Notes: generated by a model not told the origin, from the sequence alone. A stretch of 64,000 bases of DNA from a methane-oxidizing endosymbiont of Gigantopelta aegis (GCF_016097405.1 NZ_JAEHGD010000001.1:195003-259002), one strand, 5' to 3'; counted from the first letter of the stretch, positions 29,511-39,059 are shown. Numbers and translations: made by a program.

Positions 29511-31655
29511 TTAATCAGGCTTTTTATCGGCCGCTGGTGTTATCTTTTCTGTCTGTGATTCCTGTGTATTTTCAGGTTCAATGGCGACTAAGGCTTTATT
29601 TTCTTTGGCGGCCATTTCCTTACGCTCTGAAAACTGATTGGCATAGTTATTATTCTGACTCGTTTTTTCAGTATTATGGTCGGCAGCTGAAAGCGTAGCC
29701 TTGTTTTCATTGCTTCCGTTCTCTGTTTGATGATGCGAAGGGGTTCTTCGTCTGCGATTAGGACTGCGCCGGCCTCTAGGTTTTCGCTGAGCAGTCGTAC
29801 CCTTAGCTGTCTCCTCATTCGGAAGGTTCTGTTCTTGGTTGTCTGTCGTTTCGACGGATTTTTCGATAGGCTTTTTTGCCGGACGTTTATTGCGTCTGGG
29901 TTGGGTGGGTTTGTTTTGCGTGTTTTTTCTGTTGCGTTGAGGTGGCTGGGCTCTTTTAGCCGCCTTAGGCTCTTCTGTGCTCACGCTTGCGCTATCAGTG
30001 CCAACTAGCTTTTGCCAGAAACGTTGAATCAGGCTGGCTGACGTTTTTTTGTTCTGTACGGGGGCAGGGGAGTCGGGCAAAAATTCCTTGATCGCCGGTT
30101 GTTCAAATTTAGCCCGGGTTTGTTTGGCAAATTCAGGTGCGCTGATTTCTTCTTCTTTGATTTTCTCGTGACTGGCTTTCTCGTCTTCCCCTTCAACGGC
30201 TTTAATCCGCTCAATATCGTATGCCGGGGTATCGAGGTGTTTGCTGGGCAGAATGACAATGGAAACATTCAGTCGTGTTTCAATCTCCTGTAGCATCGTG
30301 CGTTTTTCATTTAACAAAAATGTCGCGCAATCGATAGGCAAGTGAGCAATGACTTTTTCCGTACCTTTTTTCATTGCTTCTTCTTCAATGATACGTAGAA
30401 CGGCCAAAGTGACCGATTCGACATTACGAATCGAACCTTGTCCTTTACAACGTGGGCAGGTCAGCTGAGTCGAGTCACCTAAGGATGGGCGAATACGCTG
30501 TCTGGACATTTCCAGTAAGCCAAAGCGTGAGATACGTCCGGTCTGGATGCGGGCGCGGTCTATTTTGAGCGCTTCTTTCAGCCTGTTTTCGACGGCGCGC
30601 TGGTTTTTATTGGCCATCATATCGATAAAATCAATGACAAACAGGCCGCCTAAGTCACGCAATCTCAGTTGTCTCGCGATTTCATCCGCTGCTTCGAGAT
30701 TGGTATGCAATGCAGTATCCTCGATATCTGTGCCTTTGGTCGAGCGGGCAGAGTTGATATCGATAGAGGTCAATGCCTCGGTATGGTCGATTACGATAGA
30801 GCCGCCGGAAGGCAAGGAAACTTCACGATTGTAAGCCATTTCAATTTGGCTTTCGATTTGATAGCGACTGAAAAGCGGGACTTTATCCTGATAAAGCTTG
30901 GCTTTGTTCAGATAGTGCGGCATCACTTGCTGCAAGAATTTTCGCACCAAATCAAAGGCTTCTGGGCTATCGATCAGGATTTCATCGATTTCGCCGCGTA
31001 AATGATCACGCAATGCGCGAATAATTACATTGCTTTCCTGAAAGATGAGGAAAGGTGCGGTTTTTTCGCCACTAGATCGGTCGATCGCATCCCAAAGCTG
31101 GAGCAAATAATCAAGATCCCACTGCAATTCTTCAGCACTTTTTCCACAACCTGCTGTGCGCACAATCAAGCCCATTGTTTCAGGCACATTCAAGGTGGCT
31201 AGTGTGGCTTTGAGTTCTGATCGCGTATCACCTTCAATTCGCCTGGATATTCCGCCGGCTTTAGGATTATTGGGCATTAAAACCAAATAAGTTCCGGCAA
31301 GGCTGATGTAGGTGGTTAAAGCGGCACCCTTATTTCCACGTTCTTCTTTTTCAACCTGAACAATAACTTCCTGGCCTTCCTGGATGGGTTTCTTTTGATC
31401 TGATTTGTCGCTGTTTTCTTCGTTATATTGTGGTGAAATTTCTTTAAAAGGCAGAAAACCGTGCTTTTCAGCGCCGTAATTGACAAATGCAGCTTCAAGG
31501 CTGGGTTCTACCCGGGTAATGATACCTTTATAAACGTTTGATTTTTTTTGTTCTTTAGAGGGTACTTCAATGTCAAAATCATATAGTTTTTGACCATCTA
31601 CCAAAGCAACACGCAACTCTTCTGGCTGCGTGGCATTGATAAGCATTCTTTTCAT
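29511..31655 (-). CDS. rne: Ribonuclease E
   Basis: This 714-residue RNase E processes rRNA and tRNA and starts mRNA decay. The catalytic half is complete: S1 domain ([22 protein letters not shown]), 5'-sensor region, DNase-I-like domain with FVIDFIDMM, and the zinc-link [10 protein letters not shown]. The C-terminal scaffold is short (about 200 residues) compared with E. coli (1061 in total) and is basic and arginine-rich ([12 protein letters not shown]). Its partner RhlB, usually part of the degradosome, is truncated at 36.3 kb in this window. The SD AAGGAT precedes the start on the minus strand. Confidence 0.95.
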   Translation of the reverse strand: MKRMLINATQPEELRVALVDGQKLYDFDIEVPSKEQKKSNVYKGIITRVEPSLEAAFVNYGAEKHGFLPFKEISPQYNEENSDKSDQKKPIQEGQEVIVQVEKEERGNKGAALTTYISLAGTYLVLMPNNPKAGGISRRIEGDTRSELKATLATLNVPETMGLIVRTAGCGKSAEELQWDLDYLLQLWDAIDRSSGEKTAPFLIFQESNVIIRALRDHLRGEIDEILIDSPEAFDLVRKFLQQVMPHYLNKAKLYQDKVPLFSRYQIESQIEMAYNREVSLPSGGSIVIDHTEALTSIDINSARSTKGTDIEDTALHTNLEAADEIARQLRLRDLGGLFVIDFIDMMANKNQRAVENRLKEALKIDRARIQTGRISRFGLLEMSRQRIRPSLGDSTQLTCPRCKGQGSIRNVESVTLAVLRIIEEEAMKKGTEKVIAHLPIDCATFLLNEKRTMLQEIETRLNVSIVILPSKHLDTPAYDIERIKAVEGEDEKASHEKIKEEEISAPEFAKQTRAKFEQPAIKEFLPDSPAPVQNKKTSASLIQRFWQKLVGTDSASVSTEEPKAAKRAQPPQRNRKNTQNKPTQPRRNKRPAKKPIEKSVETTDNQEQNLPNEETAKGTTAQRKPRGRRSPNRRRRTPSHHQTENGSNENKATLSAADHNTEKTSQNNNYANQFSERKEMAAKENKALVAIEPENTQESQTEKITPAADKKPD

Positions 31656-32258
31656 TATGTTATCCTTTTTATATTAGTGCTCCATCATTTATGGCTTTAG
31701 AAACTCCAGAAAGCCAGTCTGCGCGCAGGGTCGATAACATGAAATTCCTTGAGACCAAGCTCCGGTATTCGTTTCAACAAAGATGGCGCGTCTAAAGTGT
31801 CTGTGCAGTCGTCTCAATGCGGCTGCAGGAAAAGCGTTGTTATGTTCTGATGCGATCAAATTTAATCGATTGAGATTTGCCAACGTTTTTTAGCTTTCTA
31901 TGATAGAAGCAACATCGCCCATGATGGGTTGAGCGAAAAAACCCAAAAATTCTATTGTTAGTGAACGTCACAACGACCGGTGTAAACAAGCCGCGGTGAA
32001 TCTATATGCTTCGTATATGCAATTTTTTCATTCCGTTCCTTTTCGCCTATGGCGGCGTTGAAAAAAATGAACGACTTAGATGCCGAAATTGCATCCGTGA
32101 AGCGTATACTCAGTACCAGGAATGCTTTATTTCTTTATTATCTGCATCCCTCAGATCATTGAGTAATTATCAAACCTAAACTCCGTTAATATATCAATGT
32201 TTATTGAATACAGCAATTTTTCATCACTTATTAACCATAAATTGGTATGATTGCAGGG
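31656..32258. other. Intergenic region between divergent rne and rluC
   Basis: This region of 603 bases has no convincing gene. Most of it is probably the long 5' untranslated leader of rne, as autoregulated rne leaders are long in gammaproteobacteria. Small possible hairpins are visible near 32030-32085 (CGCC/GGCG). I could not pick a clear promoter. The open frame 31689-31883 lies antisense in the leader and has no start or codon-use support. Confidence 0.5.
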
Positions 32259-32289
32259 ATGAACAATCCTGATACAGAGCAACACATTA

Positions 32290-32830
32290 GGGGCTGTTGC
32301 CGTTTTGAAAATCCCCCTTGAAATTTTTTAACGCCTTGGTTGTTGATCCAGACCTGGAATGGGAATTTATTGATGGGAGTATTGTGAAAGCACATCAGCA
32401 TAGTAGTGGTGCGGCCTGTGAACAAGAAACAGCGATAGGGGAAATCTGTCGCCGGGAACACCAGTAAAATTCATATGGCCGTTGATGCCTGTGGTCTTCC
32501 TATTCATTTCTCAGTGACAGGCGGCGAAGTTCATGACTGTAAAGAAGCACCGAAATTAGTTGCAGAGCTCCCAAAAGGTGACTATATAGTTGCTGACAGA
32601 GGCTATGACAGTGAAGCATTACGTCTTCAAATTAAAGACAAAGGGGCTGTTCCTGTTATCCCAAGAAAAAAGAATTCAACTCGGGGAAATGATGAAATGG
32701 ATTGGTGTCTCTACAAATATCGCCATCTCGTTGAAAATGTGTTTGCAAGACTTAAGCATTTCAGAGCGATCGCCACGCGATATGACAAACTCAAACGAAA
32801 TTTTGAAGGCTCTATCGCTCTGGCTGCCCC
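32290..32830 (+). mobile_element. IS427-type (IS5 family) element, shortened copy A inside rluC
   Basis: The left end GGGGCTGTTGCCG at 32290 matches the full copy at 57538, with TA on both sides (32288-32289 and 32831-32832) as target duplication. The copy is 541 bp against 845 bp for the full one. An internal deletion near 32330 removes the 5' part of orfA, and a second deletion near 32825 removes most of the right end, leaving only GCCCC. Removing the element and one TA rejoins rluC: ATG at 32259 then reads MNNPDTEQHIKVRQIKITED. Confidence 0.88.
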
Positions 32831-33755
32831 TAAGGTTCGCCAAATTAAAATTACGGAAGATAATGCAGGCCAAAGGCTTGATAATTACCTTATTTCATTA
32901 TTGAAAGGCGTACCGAAAACACGGATTTACCGCATTGTCCGTAAAGGTGAGGTGCGCGTTAACAAAGGTCGGGTTTCAATAAATTACCGTTTGAAAATTC
33001 ATGACATCGTGCGGATACCACCGGTTCGGGTAGCACATCGGGATGATGCTGTACACATCCCGTCTGCACTGAAATATTCGTTGGAAAATCAGATTTTGTA
33101 TGAAGACGATGACTTTATCGTTTTAAATAAACCCTCAGGATTTGCGGTGCACGGTGGAAGCGGCATTCAATCGGGGGTTATTGAGGCACTTAGAATGTTG
33201 AGGCCTGAGCAATCCTTTCTGGAACTGGTGCATCGTATTGATAAAGAAACGTCGGGTTGCTTGCTGGTTGCAAAAAAGCGGACTATCTTAAATCAACTTC
33301 ATGATATGTTTCGAGGTGATGGCATACAAAAAACCTATCTGGCTTTGTTGGTCGGTCAGTGGCAGCGAAAAAAACAATGGGTCAATGTAGCATTGAGGAA
33401 GAATGTCAGTCAGGGCGGAGAGCGCATGGTCGTTGTCAGTAAAACAGGAAAACCCTCAGAAACCTTGTTTACCCGCTTGCAGAAATTTGAAAACTGTACG
33501 CTGGTCAAAGCACAGCCTAAAACGGGTCGTACGCATCAAATTAGGGTGCATGCGGCCTGGTTAGGCCATCCTTTGGTGGGCGATGATCGCTATGGTGAAA
33601 CTGAAACCAATCGTGTTTTTCGAAAAAAAGGCTATAAACGCTTGTTTTTACATGCGCATGAATTGCAATTTAGGCACCCGGCAAATGGACAGCCCTTAAC
33701 AGTCATAGCGCCTTTACCAGAACAATTACAAACGCTGATTGATCATGAACAGTAA
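32475..33755 (+). CDS. rluC: 23S rRNA pseudouridine synthase RluC, fused to transposase remnant
   Basis: The frame is a chimera: residues 1-118 are transposase from IS copy A, and from residue 119 (KVRQIKITEDNAGQRLDNYL) on it is RluC, with an S4 RNA-binding domain and the catalytic loop HRIDKETSGCLLVAKK. RluC makes pseudouridines 955, 2504 and 2580 in 23S rRNA in E. coli. The native start was probably ATG 32259, ten codons before the insertion, where translation now stops early inside the IS. All RluC residues after the tenth are kept, so activity may survive if translation starts inside the IS. It overlaps the next gene by 11 bases. Confidence 0.85.
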   Translation: MAVDACGLPIHFSVTGGEVHDCKEAPKLVAELPKGDYIVADRGYDSEALRLQIKDKGAVPVIPRKKNSTRGNDEMDWCLYKYRHLVENVFARLKHFRAIATRYDKLKRNFEGSIALAAPKVRQIKITEDNAGQRLDNYLISLLKGVPKTRIYRIVRKGEVRVNKGRVSINYRLKIHDIVRIPPVRVAHRDDAVHIPSALKYSLENQILYEDDDFIVLNKPSGFAVHGGSGIQSGVIEALRMLRPEQSFLELVHRIDKETSGCLLVAKKRTILNQLHDMFRGDGIQKTYLALLVGQWQRKKQWVNVALRKNVSQGGERMVVVSKTGKPSETLFTRLQKFENCTLVKAQPKTGRTHQIRVHAAWLGHPLVGDDRYGETETNRVFRKKGYKRLFLHAHELQFRHPANGQPLTVIAPLPEQLQTLIDHEQ

Positions 33756-34395
33756 ATCTATCAAGCTCATAATTTTTGATTGGGATGGTACGCTAGTCGA
33801 TTCTATTGGCTGGATCGTCCATTGTATGCAATATGCAGCTAGACAGTGTCATTTTGATGTGCCGGAAGAAAAAGCAGTACGTAATATCATCGGTTTAAGT
33901 ATAGAACGGGCTTTGGACGAACTGTTTCCAGGGTTAAATACAAAACAACGGGAACATTTGATTCAAACCTACAGTCAACGCTTTTTCACAAAAAATATCA
34001 GTCCTGACGATGTTTTTACCGGCGTGCCTGAGATGTTGGCGCAGTTAAAAGCGCAAGGCTATTTGCTGGCGGTGGCAACGGGAAAACGCAGCACCGGTCT
34101 GGCAAAAGCCATGCAGGGGACGGGGCTGAATGCGTTTTTTGACATGACGCGCGGGGTTGACCAGGCTGCATCGAAACCCGATCCGTTGATGCTTGAACAT
34201 ATTATGCAACAGTTGCGGATTGATAAAGACCAGGCTCTGATGGTGGGCGATTCAATTCATGATCTGCAAATGGCACAGAATGCGAATATCGATGCGGTTG
34301 CCGTCAGTTGCGGGGCGCACCCTGAAGTCCAGTTACAACAATATAGCCCCTGCGCCTGTTTACAACAGACAGCCGATTTGATTCATATTCTTTAA
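33745..34395 (+). CDS. HAD-family hydrolase (phosphoglycolate-phosphatase-like)
   Basis: This 216-residue haloacid-dehalogenase-fold phosphatase has motif I FDWDGTLVDS near the start, motif II ATGKRSTG, and motif III/IV KPDPLMLEHI with MVGDSIHDLQMA. I use the ATG at 33745 rather than the TTG at 33739. It overlaps rluC by 11 bases. The rluC-HAD-sppA order is conserved in many gammaproteobacteria, but the substrate of this HAD is unknown. Confidence 0.87.
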   Translation: MNSKSIKLIIFDWDGTLVDSIGWIVHCMQYAARQCHFDVPEEKAVRNIIGLSIERALDELFPGLNTKQREHLIQTYSQRFFTKNISPDDVFTGVPEMLAQLKAQGYLLAVATGKRSTGLAKAMQGTGLNAFFDMTRGVDQAASKPDPLMLEHIMQQLRIDKDQALMVGDSIHDLQMAQNANIDAVAVSCGAHPEVQLQQYSPCACLQQTADLIHIL

Positions 34396-34419
34396 CATAA
34401 AGATAGGTATACATATTTT

Positions 34420-35394
34420 ATGGAAAATCCACAGGACAATAATGTACAAAAGGAAACCCGGTCTCATGACTGGGAAAAAAGTATTATCGAAAAACTGGCC
34501 TATGCCTCATTAGACGAGCAACGCAAGGCGCGTCGATGGGGTATTTTCTTCAAAACCTTAACCTTTGCCTATTTGATTGCGATTTTGGTCATTGCGATGT
34601 ATCCCCGCTTCAAATCCGAAATTACGGCGGGCACAAAACAGCATGCAGCTGTCGTGGATGTTCAAGGCATCATTGCAGAAGGCAAGCCGGCCAGTGCAGA
34701 AAATATTATCGATGGCTTGCGCGATGCGGTTAAGGATAAAAACACAAAAGGCGTTATTTTAAATATCAATTCGCCGGGAGGTAGCCCGGTGCAGGCGCAT
34801 TATGTCTATCAGGAAATTTTGCGCTTGAAGAAAAAGCACCCGGATATTCCGATATATGCCGTTGTCAGCGACATTTGCGCATCGGGAGGCTATTACATCG
34901 CTGCCGCTGCAGACAAGATTTTTGTCGACCAAGGGAGTATTATAGGCTCCATAGGTGTCATTATGAATGGCTTTGGTTTTGTCGATGTGATGAAAAAAGT
35001 GGGCGTCGAAAGGCGTTTGTTTACCGCTGGAACACACAAAGCCTTGCTTGATCCATTTTCGCCGCTTAAGCCGGATGAGTCACAACATATGCAAGCGTTG
35101 TTGAATGAGGTTCACCAGCAATTTATCGATGCTGTTAAAAAAGGCCGGGGTGAGCGCCTGGTCAATGATCCCAATTTATTTAGCGGCCTGGTCTGGACTG
35201 GCGCACAAGGCATTGAATTAGGCTTGGCCGATGATTATGGTAGTGTTGACGTGGTTGCGCGGGATGTGATTGGCACTGAACGCAAGGTCGATTTTACACC
35301 GCAGGAAAAATTACTGGATCGATTGACAGGAAAATTTGGTGCTGCTTTTGGGCAGGCTTTAGGTAGTTATTTGCAAAACTTAAGTATGCAATAA
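34420..35394 (+). CDS. sppA: Signal peptide peptidase SppA-type S49 protease
   Basis: This 324-residue membrane-anchored serine protease has one transmembrane segment (about residues 45-62, FAYLIAILVIAMYP). The S49 core contains INSPGGSPVQAHYVYQEI and SDICASGGYYIAAAADKIF with the catalytic serine, plus GSIGVIMNGF. It degrades signal peptides left in the membrane. This is the short, C-terminal-domain-only form common outside E. coli. The region after it is rearranged. Confidence 0.92.
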   Translation: MENPQDNNVQKETRSHDWEKSIIEKLAYASLDEQRKARRWGIFFKTLTFAYLIAILVIAMYPRFKSEITAGTKQHAAVVDVQGIIAEGKPASAENIIDGLRDAVKDKNTKGVILNINSPGGSPVQAHYVYQEILRLKKKHPDIPIYAVVSDICASGGYYIAAAADKIFVDQGSIIGSIGVIMNGFGFVDVMKKVGVERRLFTAGTHKALLDPFSPLKPDESQHMQALLNEVHQQFIDAVKKGRGERLVNDPNLFSGLVWTGAQGIELGLADDYGSVDVVARDVIGTERKVDFTPQEKLLDRLTGKFGAAFGQALGSYLQNLSMQ

Positions 35395-35429
35395 GCTTTA
35401 TTCAGTCTCGATTCATCACATATGACTAA

Positions 35430-35778
35430 AATTTCATCTAACTATTCAGCATGTTTAGAGTTTAAATATCAGTCACTTATTCCAGAAGATACCGTAAATA
35501 CATCCATGTAGGCTTGCATGTGTCATCCATGACACATACACTTCCTCCATAAGTGACTGATATTTAACGGAGCAGCTTAAATTATTTTGGCTGAATAGAT
35601 ACAATGTAACTACTCACCCCTTCAGAAACACTGGGTGTAGGATATTGATTTTTCAGGCTTGTGCAACAAGGATGTTGCACAGATCTACATGGATGTATCT
35701 ACGCGTCCTTAAAAATCAATACCCTACGGCCACTAAATGATTACCGTGCGAGTAGTTACGATACAATTTCATCTAACT
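35430..35778. repeat. Nested palindromic element flanked by 14-bp direct repeats
   Basis: The stretch has no gene but is dense in perfect inverted repeats: an 18-bp pair at 35462-35479/35550-35567; an 8-bp pair at 35518-35525/35530-35537; a 10-bp pair at 35606-35615/35750-35759; a 17-bp pair with one mismatch at 35637-35653/35711-35727; an 8-bp pair at 35660-35667/35674-35681. A 14-bp arm (35498-35511) is inverted again at 35685-35698, which links the two hairpin units. The same 14-base sequence AATTTCATCTAACT lies at 35430-35443 and 35765-35778. The structure resembles a MITE or a tandem of mobile hairpin repeats. No family was recognised. Confidence 0.85.
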
Positions 35779-35811
35779 TACTGTTTCAGAGCCTTATGCG
35801 AAAAATTATTA

Positions 35812-36303
35812 GGGGCTGTTGCCGTTTTGAAAATCCCCCTTGAAATTCAATAACTCCGCCACATAGATTGTTTATTTTGACTCAAAAACAAGCAAACTAT
35901 GCCCCGACAAATGCTTACGGATGAACTTTGGGAGAAACTGAAGATAATTATGTTGAAAATGGGAATTTATGACAAACCTTGTCTTCGAAAAACAGTCGAA
36001 GGTATTTTTTATCGCTTGCAGTAGGTTGTCCCTGGAGAGATTTACCCACGGCTTTTGGTAATTGGAATGCGGTATATAAACGATTCAATGACTGGTCTCG
36101 TAAAGAAAAACTGATGGGTATTTTTAACGCCTTGGTTGTTGATCCAGACCTGGAATGGGAATTTATTGATGGGAGTATTGTGAAAGCACATCAGCATAGT
36201 AGTGGTGCGGCCTGTGAACAAGAAACAGCGATAGGGAAATCTGTCGCCGGGAACACCAGTAAAATTCATATGGCCGTTGATGCCTGTGGTCTTCCTCAGC
36301 CCC
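35812..36303 (+). mobile_element. IS427-type element, shortened copy B inside rhlB
   Basis: The left end (GGGGCTGTTGCCG) at 35812 and the right remnant CAGCCCC (ending 36303) are flanked by TA (35810-35811 and 36304-36305). It is 492 bp long and lacks the second half of the transposase and most of the right repeat. A one-base deletion (GCTTGCAGTAGG where the full copy has GCTTGCGAGTAGG, near 36020) also breaks the first ORF. The element separates the rhlB 5' end from whatever followed. Confidence 0.88.
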
Positions 36304-36305
36304 TA

Positions 36306-36523
36306 TTGATCAAACGCTGAAACGTCGCTAACAGGAAGGCTGCGGTTTTACCCGTCCCTGTCTGGGCTTGCCCTGCAATATCTTTATCCCGGAGCGAAAT
36401 CGGCAGGCAACGATCCTGGATTGGCGTACAATGAATAAATCCGGCTTCTTTGAGGCCCTTGACGATAACGTTGGAAAGTTCCAGGTTACTGAATTTTGTG
36501 GCGGTTAAATGTTCTTGTTTCAT
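36306..36523 (-). pseudogene. rhlB: DEAD-box helicase RhlB, N-terminal fragment
   Basis: The first 72 residues of RhlB are present: the phenylalanine/Q-motif region (FIHCTPIQDRCLPISL) and motif I (AQTGTGKTAAFLLATFQRL). The gene is cut by IS copy B. After removing the IS and one TA the frame continues only to a stop about ten codons on, so the rest of the gene (DEAD box, C-terminal domain) is absent from this locus. RhlB normally partners RNase E in the degradosome, and the rhlB/trxA/rho neighbourhood is the conserved gammaproteobacterial one. The start is preceded by the divergent promoter region shared with the lipoprotein gene. Confidence 0.85.
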
Positions 36524-36664
36524 GGCTATAGAATAACGTAAAAATGCGTTGGACTAAAACCAATGAGGCTATTTCTGTAAGATAAGGCCGTAGTCGACTT
36601 GTTAATGACGCTATCGTCCCTCATATTTGAAACCTGAATAGAACTGATTTTAAGGAGAGCTAAG

Positions 36665-36949
36665 GTGAATGTGGTTAAAACACTTTTGTTGATAGTCGCG
36701 CTGGTGACACTCGGTGCTTGTACCGAAGAGCAACAGAACAAATTGTCTAGAATAGGGGTAACTTGGCTGGAAGGCGATTATAAGGTGACCTATGCTGAAG
36801 GCGGGCATGTTAAATCCTGGATAGTCAAAGGTGGTAAAGTGACTTCCGAGCCAGCAAAGGGCTATTATTATTTCTGGGCCAGGCAAAATGGCGAAAAGAT
36901 TTATGTGCAGACACCTATTGAGCGAACTTATATCGAAGAAATTCCTTGA
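36665..36949 (+). CDS. Small lipoprotein of unknown function
   Basis: This 94-residue protein starts at GTG 36665, with a GGAG-type binding site at 36652-36656. It has a lipoprotein signal peptide with lipobox LGAC (cysteine near residue 19). The mature part is hydrophilic with repeated aromatic residues (GYYYFWARQNGEK). I know no function. It is divergent from the rhlB fragment and upstream of trxA. Confidence 0.65.
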   Translation: MNVVKTLLLIVALVTLGACTEEQQNKLSRIGVTWLEGDYKVTYAEGGHVKSWIVKGGKVTSEPAKGYYYFWARQNGEKIYVQTPIERTYIEEIP

Positions 36950-37120
36950 TATTTTTCATTCGTGACTCTGTGGCAATTTAACTGCGCGTTGAACTGAAGG
37001 GTATAGCGTGTGCATCTAAATTGTCCATGAATCCAATGTTTTACGTTTTGTTGCGAGGTATTGGAATTCATTTGCATGGGAATGTTAAGCGATCATTCAG
37101 CTTGGCTCAGGCCAAAATCA

Positions 37121-37149
37121 TTGACAAGCGGATTGCATGTCCCTATAGT
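37121..37149 (+). promoter_or_regulatory. Strong sigma-70 promoter of trxA
   Basis: TTGACA (37121-37126), exactly 17 bases, then TATAGT (37144-37149). The transcript should start near 37156, about 23 bases before the trxA start. Confidence 0.85.
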
Positions 37150-37178
37150 TTCAAATTTTAAAGTTATTGGAGAATAAC

Positions 37179-37505
37179 GTGAGTGACTTAGTCCTTCATG
37201 TATCGGATGCTGATTTTAACGATAAAGTTTTGAATGCTTCGGAGCCTGTTTTGGTCGATTATTGGGCTGAATGGTGTGGGCCTTGTAAAATGATTGCGCC
37301 TGTTCTGGATGAAATTGCAGAAGAATATAAAGGCAAGCTGATCGTTGCTAAACTCAATATTGATGAAAACCCTGAAACACCTCAGCATTATGGTGTTCGA
37401 GGTATCCCAACTTTAATGTTGTACAAAAACGGCGATGTCGAAGCGACTAAAGTGGGTGCTTTGTCAAAATCACAATTAAAGGATTTTATCGATAATAATC
37501 TTTGA
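37179..37505 (+). CDS. trxA: Thioredoxin 1
   Basis: I choose GTG 37179 as start because the upstream in-frame codons (from 37167, TTG GAG AAT) form the ribosome binding site GGAG and the resulting 108 residues is the exact family size. The redox motif WCGPC is intact ([11 protein letters not shown]), as is the cis-proline loop GIPTLML. It is the general cytoplasmic disulfide reductant. The trxA-rho order is conserved in gammaproteobacteria. Confidence 0.97.
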   Translation: MSDLVLHVSDADFNDKVLNASEPVLVDYWAEWCGPCKMIAPVLDEIAEEYKGKLIVAKLNIDENPETPQHYGVRGIPTLMLYKNGDVEATKVGALSKSQLKDFIDNNL

Positions 37506-37513
37506 TAATTTCA

Positions 37514-37546
37514 AACGATCTGGCCTTTAGACTTGGCCAGATCGTT
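37514..37546 (+). terminator. Hairpin terminator after trxA
   Basis: A perfect 12-bp stem (AACGATCTGGCC/GGCCAGATCGTT) with a 9-base loop lies 9 bases after the trxA stop. It is followed only by AATTT, so termination may be partial. Its right arm contains the -35 of the rho promoter. Confidence 0.75.
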
Positions 37547-37561
37547 AATTTACGTTATAAT
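37533..37561 (+). promoter_or_regulatory. Putative rho promoter
   Basis: TTGGCC (37533-37538), 17 bases, perfect TATAAT (37556-37561). This leaves a leader of about 105 bases before rho, which fits known rho autoregulation through its leader. Confidence 0.65.
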
Positions 37562-37674
37562 TCCCGAGTGCGGTTTTCTGCGCGCCATAATAAAATCTTC
37601 CAACTAAAAATAACCTTTCTGCAGTATACGGCTTTCTGTCGTGTTGCATTTCTTATATCTATCTTTCGATCAAT

Positions 37675-38931
37675 ATGAATCTTACCGAGTTAAAACTTAA
37701 ACCAATTAATGAACTGATAACGCTTGCCGAAGAGAACGGCATTGAAAATATTGCCAGGGCCCGCAAACAGGAACTTATTTTTTCCATTCTAAAAAAACTT
37801 GCGAAGAATGGCGAAAGTATTTATGGCGATGGTGTGCTGGAGATTCTGCAAGATGGGTTTGGGTTTTTAAGAACCCCCGGGTGCTCATATTTGGCAGGCC
37901 CCGATGATATTTATGTCTCTCCCAGCCAAATTCGACGCTTTGGACTTAGAACCGGCGATACAGTCAGTGGAAAGATTCGTCCCCCGAAAGATAGTGAGCG
38001 CTATTTTGCTATGCTCAAAGTTGAAAGTATCAATTTTGAAGCCCCCGAAAATGCCAAACACAAGATTTTATTTTCCAACCTCACACCGCTTTTCCCCAAT
38101 CAACGCTTCCGATTAGAACAAGGCAATGGTACTAGCGAAGACCTGACCGGTCGTGTGATTGACTTGATTGCGCCCATCGGTAAAGGCCAGCGTGGCTTGA
38201 TCGTGTCACCACCTAAAGCGGGTAAAACCATGATTCTGCAGAGCATTGCGCATGCCATTGCAGAAAATAATCCGGAATGTTATTTGATCGTTCTGCTCAT
38301 TGATGAACGCCCTGAAGAGGTGACAGAGATGGAACGCTGCGTTAGAGGTGAGGTGATTTCAAGTACCTTTGATGAGCCTGCAACGCGTCATGTTCAGGTG
38401 GCAGATATGGTGATCGAAAAAGCCCGTCGTCTAGTTGAACATAAACACGATGTTGTCATTCTGTTAGACTCCATCACCCGTTTGGCCAGAGCCTACAATA
38501 TGGTTGCTCCCTCGTCGGGTAAGCTGTTGTCAGGCGGTGTCGATGCAAATGCTTTGGAAAAACCAAAACGTTTTTTTGGTGCTGCGCGGAATATTGAAGA
38601 GGGAGGTAGCTTGACAATTATTGCGACAGCCTTGGTGGAAACCGGTTCACGTATGGATGAGGTGATTTTTGAGGAATTTAAAGGCACCGGTAACATGGAG
38701 TTGCATTTAGAGCGTAAAATTGCCGAAAAACGTATTTATCCTGCCATCAATATCAATCGCTCGGGTACAAGGCGAGAAGAGTATCTGGTCGATCCCGATG
38801 AATTGCAGAAAACCTGGATTTTGCGCAAGATTCTACAGCCGATGGATGAAATGGCCGCGTCAGAATTTTTGTTGGACAAACTGAAGCAATTCAAGACGAA
38901 CGCGGAATTTTTTGATTCGATGAAGCGATAA
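37675..38931 (+). CDS. rho: Transcription termination factor Rho
   Basis: This 418-residue hexameric RNA-dependent ATPase has the N-terminal RNA-binding cold-shock-like domain ([16 protein letters not shown]), Walker A ([12 protein letters not shown]), Walker B ([18 protein letters not shown]), the Q-loop and R-loop region, and the arginine-finger region ([21 protein letters not shown]). The length matches E. coli (419). It ends in a strong terminator. Confidence 0.98.
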   Translation: MNLTELKLKPINELITLAEENGIENIARARKQELIFSILKKLAKNGESIYGDGVLEILQDGFGFLRTPGCSYLAGPDDIYVSPSQIRRFGLRTGDTVSGKIRPPKDSERYFAMLKVESINFEAPENAKHKILFSNLTPLFPNQRFRLEQGNGTSEDLTGRVIDLIAPIGKGQRGLIVSPPKAGKTMILQSIAHAIAENNPECYLIVLLIDERPEEVTEMERCVRGEVISSTFDEPATRHVQVADMVIEKARRLVEHKHDVVILLDSITRLARAYNMVAPSSGKLLSGGVDANALEKPKRFFGAARNIEEGGSLTIIATALVETGSRMDEVIFEEFKGTGNMELHLERKIAEKRIYPAININRSGTRREEYLVDPDELQKTWILRKILQPMDEMAASEFLLDKLKQFKTNAEFFDSMKR

Positions 38932-38933
38932 TT

Positions 38934-38970
38934 AAAAAGGGTGCGGAAGATTATTCCACACCCTTTTTTT
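38934..38970. terminator. Terminator after rho
   Basis: Stem AAAAAGGGTGCGGAA paired with CCACACCCTTTTTTT (imperfect near the loop), followed by T7. It can work for both strands and separates rho from the minus-strand mutY-yggX unit. Confidence 0.88.
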
Positions 38971-39059
38971 AATCCAGTGTTACCAAGAATTATTAGTGGT
39001 AAGACATTGGCAAGCCTGAGTTAGAAGAGCGCGTCCTTAGGCCTTTCTTTGACAGCTCT

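Noticed and set aside
29411-29698. 95-aa ORF on the plus strand after fabB
   Set aside because: It runs through the bidirectional terminator and antisense to the rne C-terminal scaffold; it is a shadow of the repetitive arginine-rich coding sequence.
31689-31883. 64-aa minus-strand ORF in the rne leader
   Set aside because: It has no start context or similarity and lies in the likely rne 5' UTR.
35462-35759. Possible CRISPR array because of repeated short units
   Set aside because: The repeats are inverted pairs of unequal length, not evenly spaced direct repeats with spacers, and no cas genes are nearby.
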